A stretch of 64,000 bases of DNA from Ramlibacter pallidus (GTDB taxonomy: Bacteria; Pseudomonadota; Gammaproteobacteria; Burkholderiales; Burkholderiaceae_C), in NCBI RefSeq assembly GCF_015070875.1, contig NZ_JADDIV010000004.1, forward strand, positions 434,001-498,000. The letters run 5' to 3'. Made by a program: the position numbers and the translations under genes. The notes under the pieces were generated by a model. That model made no database searches. It was not told where the DNA came from and was given only the letters and a program-made list of their open reading frames with translations. Below, piece after piece: positions 41,460-48,969 of the stretch; positions within the stretch are counted from its first letter, which is position 1; every line of letters starts with the position of its first letter.

Positions 41460-42184
41460 GGCGCATCGGGGTTCGGCACGAACTCGTAGCCGAAGCCCCA
41501 CACGGTGCGGATGTGCCGCGGATGCGACGGGTCCGCCTCCACGACCTTGCGAAGGCGCATCACCTGCACGTCGATGCTGCGTTCGGTGGCGGCGTGGTCG
41601 GGCCCATACGCAAGCTGCAGCAGGCGGTCGCGGCCCAGCGGCCGCCGCGGCTGCTGCGCGAGCACGCGGAGCAACGCGAATTCCGCCGTGGAGAGCGGCA
41701 CGTCCTCGTCGCCGCGGACCAGCCGGCGCTGGTCCAGGCGCAACACGAAAGCGCCGAACCGGATCTCGCCGCCCGGGTCGGCGACAGGCCCGTGGTGCGC
41801 CCCCAGCAGGCGCTGCCGGCGCACCAGCGCCTGGATGCGCGCGGCCAGCTCGCGCGGGTTGAACGGCTTGGCCAGGTAGTCGTCGGCGCCCATTTCGAGG
41901 CCGACGACACGGTCCACCGGCTCGCCCCGCGCGGTGAGCATCAGGATCGGGATCGTCTCGCCCTGCGCGCGCAGGCGCCGGCACGCGGCGAGGCCGTCCT
42001 CGCCCGGCATCATGACGTCCAGCACGAGCACGTCGTAGCGCTCGCGCCGCAGCAGGCGCTCGGCCTGTGCGGCGTCCTCCACCGCGCGGACGGCGTAGCC
42101 CTGCTCGCCCAGGTAGCGTTGCAGCAGGGCGCGCAGGTCTGCTTCGTCGTCCGCGATCAGCACGCGGGCCAGCGGTTCGCTCAT
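41456..42184 (-). CDS. OmpR-family response regulator
   Basis: 242 residues from 42184. Receiver: ADDEAD (Asp12, Asp13), Asp56 in LVLDVMMPGEDG, Thr84 in MLTARG and Lys106 in YLAKPFNP. C-terminal winged helix: LSTAEFALLRVLAQQPRRPL, then ERSIDVQVMRLRKVVEADPS and TVWGFGYEF. Close to OmpR in layout. Upstream lies a perfect tandem 10-base repeat that could be its own binding site. PACE and the divergent secreted-protein gene are possible targets. Confidence 0.93.
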   Translation of the reverse strand: MSEPLARVLIADDEADLRALLQRYLGEQGYAVRAVEDAAQAERLLRRERYDVLVLDVMMPGEDGLAACRRLRAQGETIPILMLTARGEPVDRVVGLEMGADDYLAKPFNPRELAARIQALVRRQRLLGAHHGPVADPGGEIRFGAFVLRLDQRRLVRGDEDVPLSTAEFALLRVLAQQPRRPLGRDRLLQLAYGPDHAATERSIDVQVMRLRKVVEADPSHPRHIRTVWGFGYEFVPNPDAP

Positions 42185-42225
42185 CGGCGCATCGTAGCCG
42201 CGGGCAGCGGCCGCATGCAGCAACG

Positions 42226-42245
42226 AAACCATGACAAACCATGAC
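42226..42245. promoter_or_regulatory. Tandem 10-base repeat, likely response regulator site
   Basis: AAACCATGAC occurs twice in direct tandem (42226-42235, 42236-42245), 42 bases before the OmpR-like start. OmpR-family dimers bind head-to-tail half sites with a 10-11-base period. A further related half site, GTTCATGAC on the minus strand, lies about 25 bases further on. The 189-base gap to the gene at 42374 holds nothing else that stands out. Confidence 0.55.
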
Positions 42246-42373
42246 GCAGGGCCGGCGGCGCCACGGCTTGTCATGAACGCGCCCGCCGCGGAAACGGCAC
42301 GTTCACGGCCGCCCTCCACAGTTCTCCCGGCGGCGGGAATGGGTCCCGCCGCGCCGACAACCAGAGGAAACGA

Positions 42374-42829
42374 ATGACCGCGATCTCCCCCCCCCGCCTC
42401 CTTGCTCCTGCCTTGCTCGCCGCCCTCCTGGCGGCGGGCACCGTCCCGCCGGCCGAAGCCGGACGCTTGCGCATCGTGCAGGCCCACCCCGGCGGGGGCG
42501 GGTCCGTCGCCACCGTGGCCGGACGCCATGGGCCGCACGGCGGCCACGCGGTGCGCCGGGGCCACACTGCGGTGGGTCCCGACGGCTCGGCCACCCACGC
42601 GGGGCGGTTCACGGCGGCGAACGCGCGCGGCAGCATCGCGAGTTCGGGCACCTCCAGCCGCGACGCACAGGGCCACGCGAGCGCCTCGCGCCAGACGACG
42701 GTGACCAACGCGGCCACCGGCCACAGCGCGCAGGTCAGCGCCAGCTACAGCCGCACGGACAGCGGCATGAGCGCGCAGCGCACCGTCAGCTGCCACGATG
42801 CCGCCGGCCAGGCGATCGCCTGCCGCTGA
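42374..42829 (+). CDS. Secreted low-complexity hypothetical protein
   Basis: 151 residues; AGAGGAAA precedes the ATG. Signal peptide MTAISPPRLLAPALLAALLA (AGTVPPAEA). The mature part is rich in Gly, His, Ser, Ala and Thr (GGGGSVATVAGRHGPHGGHA; SASRQTTVTNAATGHSAQVS), with one possible disulfide at the end (SCHDAAGQAIAC). No family is recognised. The His-Gly-rich stretch could bind metal. It is divergent from the OmpR-like operon and shares its control region. Confidence 0.65.
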   Translation: MTAISPPRLLAPALLAALLAAGTVPPAEAGRLRIVQAHPGGGGSVATVAGRHGPHGGHAVRRGHTAVGPDGSATHAGRFTAANARGSIASSGTSSRDAQGHASASRQTTVTNAATGHSAQVSASYSRTDSGMSAQRTVSCHDAAGQAIACR

Positions 42830-42842
42830 AGGAGCACACGCC

Positions 42843-43154
42843 GTGAAGACCCGCACCGCCTGGATCGTCCTCCTCCTCGTCGCCACGCTCTCCGGCTGCG
42901 CCCGGGGGCAGGGGCAGCGCGCCGCCCGCATGGCGCACGACCTCGAGCAGCGCTTCGCCCTGGCCGACCGTGACCGCGACGGCCGCCTCACCCGCGACGA
43001 GGCACGCGCCGGCCTCCCGTGGGCCGAACGGAACTTCGACGCGATCGATACGGCCCGCGCCGGCACGATCGACCTCGGTCAGGTCAAGGCCTTCGCGCGC
43101 GCGGAGCTCGCGCAGAAGCGGGCCGGCGGGGGACGGATGCAGTCCGCCCCGTGA
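42843..43154 (+). CDS. EF-hand lipoprotein
   Basis: 103 residues, GTG start at 42843 with AAGGAG seven bases upstream. Lipobox LSGC at residues 16-19. The mature part has one textbook calcium loop, DRDRDGRLTRDE, with ligands Asp42, Asp44, Asp46 and Glu53, and a degenerate second loop (DTARAGTIDLGQV). Probably a periplasmic, membrane-anchored calcium-binding protein. It starts 13 bases after the secreted low-complexity gene and is in its operon. Confidence 0.85.
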   Translation: MKTRTAWIVLLLVATLSGCARGQGQRAARMAHDLEQRFALADRDRDGRLTRDEARAGLPWAERNFDAIDTARAGTIDLGQVKAFARAELAQKRAGGGRMQSAP

Positions 43155-43272
43155 GGGCCGCGCGTTGCCGGGACGATGCCGGCCGTGCTCCGGCGGTGCC
43201 GGTGACCCGGGTCACTTACGGCGAAGGCCGACTCGCCCGAACATTCGCCGCTTCGCAAGACCGGAGCGTCCC

Positions 43273-44220
43273 GTGGGCCGTCCTTCCCCAACCCTGCGCC
43301 CGCGCCTGGGCGCGCTGGCCGCCGCCGTGCTGGTGTGCGCGTGCAGCGGCGAACGCGGCACCTCGCCCGGCGAGGCCGGCGCACCTGCGGTGCCTTCGCC
43401 CGCCGCGGTGCCTCCAGCATCCAGGGCCCGCCTGTTCCTCACCATCGAGCTGAAGGGCACGGGGCGCAAGGACCTGCCCAACAAGGTCGAGTGGTATCGC
43501 CTGGCCTCCAGCCGGAAGGCCGAGATCGAACTCGCGATGTTCTTCCCCGGGAAGAGCCCGGTCCCGATCGTCAAGGTCGGCGGCATCGACAAGCACGATG
43601 CCCCCATGCCCGCCGGCATGAAGGCCATGGCCGATGCGCTGGAGCCTTGCAAGGGAGATGAAGACTGCCAGCGCCAGGCCATGGTGGCGTTCGGCCAGCA
43701 GCTCATGGCCAACCCGCAGGCGGTCGGCGCGATGAAGCAGGACGACACGCGCTTCGAGAACTGGGTCGCCGACCGGCGCGGGCCGTGCGCGAAGGGCACC
43801 TTCACGGTGGAGGACGAAGGCGACGGTATGAACATCTCCCCGCCCGAGGCCGCGAAGCCGTACCGGTTCCAGCGCACGGGCAGCCTCGACCTGTCGGGAC
43901 AAGGTGCGGACCTCCTGGACAAAGTCTGCCAGGCGGAAGTGTCCGTGGACCGGCAGACCGGCCTTCTCAGCCTGCGGGTGAACAGGCTCGACGTGCCGGT
44001 CCCGGTGAGGATGTCGGGCCAGGCGTACACCTCGGAGAAGTCGGTTCCCTTCCTGGAAGGGAAGGGAAAGCTCGAACTGTTCGACCAGCCGGTCGACACC
44101 CGGGCCACGTCCTGGACGGGCCAGGGCCGGTTCGAGCGGGCCGGCACCGTTTCCCACAATTCCGGCCAGACCGTCGCGCCGATGGCGGCGACGGTGACCT
44201 GGCGCTTCGTCCGCGAATAG
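43273..44220 (+). CDS. Lipoprotein of unknown function
   Basis: 315 residues from a GTG at 43273. Signal with lipobox-like LVCACSG near residue 23. The mature protein is strand-rich, with paired cysteines (PCKGDEDC). Features: FLTIELKGTGRKDLPNKVEW, NWVADRRGPCAKGTFTVEDE, a DUF3617-like central part and a repeated beta-hairpin C-terminus. Family not identified. It lies 118 bases after the EF-hand gene, probably with its own promoter. Confidence 0.7.
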   Translation: MGRPSPTLRPRLGALAAAVLVCACSGERGTSPGEAGAPAVPSPAAVPPASRARLFLTIELKGTGRKDLPNKVEWYRLASSRKAEIELAMFFPGKSPVPIVKVGGIDKHDAPMPAGMKAMADALEPCKGDEDCQRQAMVAFGQQLMANPQAVGAMKQDDTRFENWVADRRGPCAKGTFTVEDEGDGMNISPPEAAKPYRFQRTGSLDLSGQGADLLDKVCQAEVSVDRQTGLLSLRVNRLDVPVPVRMSGQAYTSEKSVPFLEGKGKLELFDQPVDTRATSWTGQGRFERAGTVSHNSGQTVAPMAATVTWRFVRE

Positions 44221-44277
44221 CCGCCACCGCCCGGGCGACGCCGCCCCGGCGGACCCGCGGCCGGCGTGGGCGATCGC

Positions 44278-45252
44278 CTATTCGACCTTGAGGCCGAGGC
44301 GCTTCACCACCGGCTCCCAGCGCGCCATCTCGGCGTCCAGCACCGCCTGTGCCTGCGTGCTGCTGCTGCCGATCGCGACGACGTCGTGGTTCTGCAGGCG
44401 CGTGCGCACGTCCGGCGTGGCCATGACTTCGCGCGCGCGTTTCTCCAGCTCCGCCACGACGGCGGGCGCCGTGCCCTTCGGCGCCTGAAGCACGAGGCGG
44501 AAGCTCACGTCCAGGTGCGGCTGCCGCAGCGCCTGGGCCAGGGTCGGGACCTCGGGTGCCAGCGGGGACGGCGTGCTGGAGGAGACCGCCAGCGCCGCCA
44601 TCTTGCCGGCCTTCACCTGCGGCAGCACGGTGGGGGTGGCCAGGAAGCCGCAGTCCACTTCACCGGACAACACGGCCTGCGTCGCCGGCGCCGGGCCGCG
44701 GTAGGGGATGTGGTCCATGCGCACCTTGGCCGCTTCCAGGAACATCTCCGTGGCCAGGTGGCCGGGCACGCCGGGGCCGCCGGAGGCGTAGGTCACGCGG
44801 CCGGCCTTCGCCTTGGCGACCAGCTCCGCCACCGTCTTCACGCCGACGGAAGGATGGCACACCAGCATCTGCGAGAAGCTGCCCAGGACCGAAACGTTCA
44901 CGAGGTCGCGCTTGGGGTCGAAGTCGCCGGACTTGTAGACTTGCGGGTTGACGGTGAGCACGGTGTCGGGGCTCAGGACCAGCGTCGTGCCGTCCGGGTC
45001 GGCCTTCGCCGCGGCCATCGCCGCGAGGCTGTTGCCGGCACCGGGCCGGTTCTCGACCACCACCGGCTGCTTCACGAGCTTGCCCAGTTGTTCGGCGAAC
45101 AGGCGCGCCGTGATGTCCGATGGCGCGCCGGGCGGCGAGCCGACGAAGAGCCGGACGGGCTTGGCCGGCCAGGCCTGGGACTGCGCGGCGCCGGCCGCGA
45201 GGGCCAGCAGGGCGATCGCGCCGGCGGCGCGGAAGGTGGTGAGCGTGTTCAT
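44278..45252 (-). CDS. Bug/TctC-family substrate-binding protein
   Basis: 324 residues from 45252. Signal peptide MNTLTTFRAAGAIALLALAA (GAAQSQA). Hallmarks: WPAKPVRLFVGSPPGAPSDI, NRPGAGNSLAAMAAAKADPD, YASGGPGVPGHLATEMFLEA and IPYRGPAPATQAVLSGEVDC. It follows an ABC-type branched-chain amino acid binding protein gene by 26 bases on the same strand, an odd pairing of receptors from two transporter classes with no permease present. Confidence 0.93.
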   Translation of the reverse strand: MNTLTTFRAAGAIALLALAAGAAQSQAWPAKPVRLFVGSPPGAPSDITARLFAEQLGKLVKQPVVVENRPGAGNSLAAMAAAKADPDGTTLVLSPDTVLTVNPQVYKSGDFDPKRDLVNVSVLGSFSQMLVCHPSVGVKTVAELVAKAKAGRVTYASGGPGVPGHLATEMFLEAAKVRMDHIPYRGPAPATQAVLSGEVDCGFLATPTVLPQVKAGKMAALAVSSSTPSPLAPEVPTLAQALRQPHLDVSFRLVLQAPKGTAPAVVAELEKRAREVMATPDVRTRLQNHDVVAIGSSSTQAQAVLDAEMARWEPVVKRLGLKVE

Positions 45253-45278
45253 GCCTGTCGATACTCCCTTGTCAGGTC

Positions 45279-46394
45279 TCAATACATCAATTGTCCGCGG
45301 CGGTCGACGACCCCGATGTCGACCCACTGGGTGCCGACGTTCTGGCCGTCCGAGAAATCCTGCGGCAGGCCGCCGAGGTCCAGGCGCACCTGGCGCATGG
45401 CCGCCATCACCTTCTCGGGCGTGGGCGACGGGCCGGCGCGGCGGATCGCCTCCACCGCCACGCGCGCGGCGACATAGCCGGTCAGGTGCGGGTTGGAGGG
45501 CTCGGCATTCGGCACGTACCTGCGCATCGCGGCGCGGAACTCGCGCGCCAGCAGGGTCTTGTCCGCGCCCGCATTGGGCATCACCTGCGCCACGCCCACG
45601 CCGACCGCGGATTCGAGCGGCGCCTTCTCGAGGATCGCCTCCGCGGGCACGTACGACATCGCGTACATCGGCGTGCGGTCGCCGGCGGCGCGCACGTCGC
45701 GCACCAGCGCGGCGCCGCTGTTGCGCACCAGGACCATCACGTACGCCTGCGCGCCGGTCTCCTGCAGCTTCTTCGCCGTGGCGGCCAGCTGCTCGCCCAC
45801 CGGCGGCACGGCGACGCGCCCGCGCACCTCCAGCTTCAGCTCCGCGACGGCCTCGTTGAAGTGGCCCAGGCCGCTCTTGCCCATCGGGTTGTCCTGGTAG
45901 GCCAGAGCGATGCGGCTGATGCCGAGCGTCGACAGGTGGCGCAGGATGTGGCGGATCTGCGCCTGGTCGCCCGCATGCGTGTGGAAGATCCACGGGCTGC
46001 CCGGCTTGCGCATGCCCTCCGCGCCCGGGGTCGCACCGATCGCCGGCACCTTGACGCGGTCGAACACCTTGGCCGACTGCAGCGCCAGCACGTTGGCCGA
46101 GCCGAACAGGTTGACGAAGGCCAGCGGCTTGTCGCGGGCGGCAACCAGCTCCACCAGCCGCACGGTCTCTTCCGGCTTGTACTGGTCGTCCTCGTGCACG
46201 AAGCGGATCTTCTGCCCGTTCACGCCGCCCTGGGCGTTGACGGACTCGATGTACGCCCTGGCGCCATCGTGGTTGCCCACCGCGGTGACGGCCAGCGGGC
46301 CCTTGGTCGGGGACACCTGCGCGATCACGATCTCGGCGGAAGCGGCGGCGGCGGACAGCAGCGCCGCGCATAAGATGAACGTACGGGCCAACAC
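45279..46394 (-). CDS. ABC transporter substrate-binding protein (LivK/Peripla_BP_6 type)
   Basis: 371 residues with a GTG start at 46394, chosen since GGGAG lies at good spacing and the signal peptide follows directly (ARTFILCAALLSAAAASA). The type 1 periplasmic fold: EIVIAQVSPTKGPLAVTAVG, QGGVNGQKIRFVHEDDQYKP, PGSPWIFHTHAGDQAQIRHI and ALAYQDNPMGKSG. The ligand is probably an amide or aromatic/branched acid; not leucine with any confidence. It is first in an operon with a Bug protein and is divergent from a MarR regulator. Confidence 0.92.
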   Translation of the reverse strand: MLARTFILCAALLSAAAASAEIVIAQVSPTKGPLAVTAVGNHDGARAYIESVNAQGGVNGQKIRFVHEDDQYKPEETVRLVELVAARDKPLAFVNLFGSANVLALQSAKVFDRVKVPAIGATPGAEGMRKPGSPWIFHTHAGDQAQIRHILRHLSTLGISRIALAYQDNPMGKSGLGHFNEAVAELKLEVRGRVAVPPVGEQLAATAKKLQETGAQAYVMVLVRNSGAALVRDVRAAGDRTPMYAMSYVPAEAILEKAPLESAVGVGVAQVMPNAGADKTLLAREFRAAMRRYVPNAEPSNPHLTGYVAARVAVEAIRRAGPSPTPEKVMAAMRQVRLDLGGLPQDFSDGQNVGTQWVDIGVVDRRGQLMY

Positions 46395-46500
46395 GGTTCT
46401 TCTCCCTGGATGGGCACCGCTCGCTGGCGCGGTGCGAGGTGGGGAGTCTTCTGCACGACGAGGTAGTGCATCTAATGAAGCGTTGATGAGGGACGGATGT

Positions 46501-47016
46501 ATGTTGCGTGATCCCCGCACCCCCGATGACCTGTTGAATTACCGCCTGTTACGCCTCCTGGCGCTGGCGGGCGCGCCGGTGATCCGGTTGTGCGAAGGGC
46601 GCTATGGCGTGAGCCGCCGCGAGTTCCGCCTGCTGGCGCTGATCGTCGACGGCGGGCCCATCTCGCCGTCGCGCCTGAGCGAGCTGGCGCACCTGGATGC
46701 CACGCGCTCGTCGCGCGTCGTCGCCGCGCTGCTGAAGAAGCAGCTGGTGCGCCGCGAGGTGCAGGGCAACGACCGCCGCTTCGCGCTGCTGGCCGCCACG
46801 CCCAAGGGCCGGGAGCTGCACGCGGAGCTGTTCCCGCAGATCGCGGAGATCAACCGGCGCATGGTGTCGGTGCTCGACGCGCGGCAGGTGGCCGCGCTCG
46901 ACGAGATCCTGGCAGTCCTGACGCCGCACGCCGAGGCCGTCAACGGCTCGATCGTGCTGGATGTCCGCGCAGAGCGCGGGCGAGGACGGGAGCGGCGCGC
47001 GGACGACGAGGACTGA
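46501..47016 (+). CDS. MarR-family transcriptional regulator
   Basis: 171 residues. Start at 46501 preferred, since GAGGGA lies seven bases upstream; an ATG at 46486 is possible. Winged helix: YGVSRREFRLLALIVDGGPI, LSELAHLDATRSSRVVAALL and the wing QLVRREVQGNDRRFALLAAT, with a C-terminal dimer helix. Divergent from the ABC/Bug binding protein operon over 106 bases and probably represses it in response to an aromatic ligand (inference). Confidence 0.93.
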   Translation: MLRDPRTPDDLLNYRLLRLLALAGAPVIRLCEGRYGVSRREFRLLALIVDGGPISPSRLSELAHLDATRSSRVVAALLKKQLVRREVQGNDRRFALLAATPKGRELHAELFPQIAEINRRMVSVLDARQVAALDEILAVLTPHAEAVNGSIVLDVRAERGRGRERRADDED

Positions 47017-47098
47017 GGCCCCGGTGCTTGTGGCGCACGCGCTGCGGGCGCCCGTTGGACGCATTGCCGCCGGGCCGTGCGGCTGGTAGAACCCGCCG

Positions 47099-48310
47099 AT
47101 GCCTTCACCCTCGCGACGCACGCTCGTCCTGGGAACCGCCGCGGCCGCGCTGGCGCCCCCTGCCGTCCTCGCCGCGGCCTCCAACTGGGAGCAGCGCTTC
47201 GGCTATCCCTCCGGCTGGCCGCCCAACCGCGCCTGGACCGACAAGGCCTACCGCGTCGGCAACTACTCGGGCGGCTACGAGCGCATGTTCCGCGCGCGTC
47301 CGATTGCGTCCGGCGACGCGGCGGCGCCGCTGGCGCCCGCCCCGGCGGACGCGCAGAACGCCTTCGGGCCAGTGGCGGCGCGTGCCACCGCCTACCTCCG
47401 CGCCTGGCCGATCTCGGGCCTGCTGATCGCGCGCCGCGGGACCGTGCTGTTCGAGTCCTACCAGTTCGACCGCAAGCCGGACATGCGCATGCACAGCTGG
47501 TCGATGGCCAAGAGCGTCACCGCGCTGCTGCTGGGCATCTGCGTGGACCGCGGGCTGGTGCGGTCGATGGACGACAAGGCCGAGGACTACCTGCCTGCGC
47601 TGAAGGGCACGCTGCACGGCCAGGTCACGCTGCGCAACCTGGCCAACATGTCCAGTGGCGCGGCCATCCTCCACCACCGCGACAACGCGACGATCTATCC
47701 CGCCGCTTTCCTCGACAACGCTTCCGACCTGGAGCGCGTGGTGCGCGAATGGAACCGGACGTAGGAGCCGCAGGGCGCGCGCTACAACTACAACGAGCTG
47801 TGCCCGCTCACCATTGGCATGGTGATCCGGCAGGTGACGGGCAAGACCCTGGCCGCCTTCTGCGAAGAGGCCCTATGGAAACCGCTCGGTGCCGAGGGGC
47901 CGGCCAGCTGGCTGTGCGACGGCCAGGGCCGCGAGTTCAACTGCATCGGCTTCGGCGCGCGCCTGCGCGACTGGGCACGGCTCGCGCAACTCGTGGCCCA
48001 GGGCGGCGAGATGCAGGGCCGCCAGGTCATCAGCCGCCGCTGGATCGACGAGTGCGCGTCCTGGTCCCCGGCCGATGCGCAAGGGCGGCTCGGTGTCGCG
48101 ATGCCGAAGCTGGGCTACAAGTACTTCTTCTGGCACGGCCGCGCCGACGGCAACTGGATGATGATGGTGGGCCACGACGGCCAGCGCGTGATCGTCGAAC
48201 GGACGACGCAGACGGTGCTGGTGCAGACGGCGGTGGACGAATCTGCGATGTGGGTGCCGGAACTGACCACCATCATGTCGGAGGCGGTGCGGACGCCGCT
48301 CGGGAGTTGA
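47099..48310 (+). pseudogene. Beta-lactamase-family serine hydrolase, interrupted by TAG
   Basis: One frame from 47099 to 48310 encodes an exported serine hydrolase of the class C/6-aminohexanoate-hydrolase type. It has signal MPSPSRRTLVLGTAAAALAP, SWSMAKSVTALLLG (Ser135, Lys138) and, after the break, YNYNELCPL with the catalytic tyrosine region. A single TAG at 47762-47764 (codon 222) cuts it between these motifs; the reading continues unshifted for another 180 codons. Either a nonsense mutation or an error of one base. As read, the first part alone cannot be active. Confidence 0.85.
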
Positions 48311-48312
48311 GG

Positions 48313-48969
48313 ATGCGCAAGGAAGGCACCATCGTCCGCTGGGATGACGCCAAGGGCTTCGGCTTCATTCGCTCGGGAGGCTCGGCGCAGGACGTGTTCG
48401 TCCATGCGCGGGACTTCCGCTCGGGGGCCGACGGCTCGCCGCGCAAGGGCATGCGCGTGCATTTCGACGAAATCCATGTCGGTGGCAAGGGCCCGCGCGC
48501 GATGGCCGTTCAGCCTGTGGGGATGCAGGCCACGCCCGCCCGCGGCGATCCGGCCCGGACACCGCTTCAGGCACGCAAGCCTGCTGCCCGCAGCCGGAGT
48601 GGCTCGCCCGCCTCGGGCGCCCGATGGGTGCTGCCACTGATGGCCGCCTATGCGCTGGCCCTGGCGTGGCTGGTGTGGCAGCGGCAGGTTCCCTGGTGGG
48701 TGCCCGGTGCATCCTGCCTGCTGAACCTCCTGACCTTCTTCGCCTACTGGCAGGACAAGTACGCCGCCCAGCAGGGCCGCTGGCGCATCAGGGAAGACAC
48801 GCTCCATCTCTGGAGCCTCGCGGGCGGCTGGGGCGGCGCCTGGTTCGCGCAGCAGGTGCTGCGGCACAAGTCGGTGAAAGGCAGCTTCCGCGCGACCTAC
48901 GCGGCGACCGTGCTGCTGCATTGCGCCGGCGTGGCCGCGGCGTGGTGGTTCTGGCGCCCGGCCCGCTAG
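48313..48969 (+). CDS. Cold-shock domain fused to DUF1294 membrane protein
   Basis: 218 residues, starting 2 bases after the serine hydrolase stop. An N-terminal cold-shock OB fold (MRKEGTIVRWDDAKGFGFIR, then DVFVHARDF), a low-complexity linker (residues 70-95), and membrane helices (LPLMAAYALALAWLVWQRQV; LLNLLTFFAYWQDKYAAQQG). The C-terminal LHLWSLAGGWGGAWFAQQVL and RHKSVKGSFRATY are diagnostic of DUF1294. An RNA-binding head tied to the inner membrane; role unknown. It overlaps tail to tail with the flavoprotein gene by 4 bases. Confidence 0.92.
   Translation: MRKEGTIVRWDDAKGFGFIRSGGSAQDVFVHARDFRSGADGSPRKGMRVHFDEIHVGGKGPRAMAVQPVGMQATPARGDPARTPLQARKPAARSRSGSPASGARWVLPLMAAYALALAWLVWQRQVPWWVPGASCLLNLLTFFAYWQDKYAAQQGRWRIREDTLHLWSLAGGWGGAWFAQQVLRHKSVKGSFRATYAATVLLHCAGVAAAWWFWRPAR

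Noticed and set aside
46395..46500. A CATC...GATG dyad as a MarR operator
   Set aside because: The halves are out of register by one base and do not extend; too weak to list as a site.
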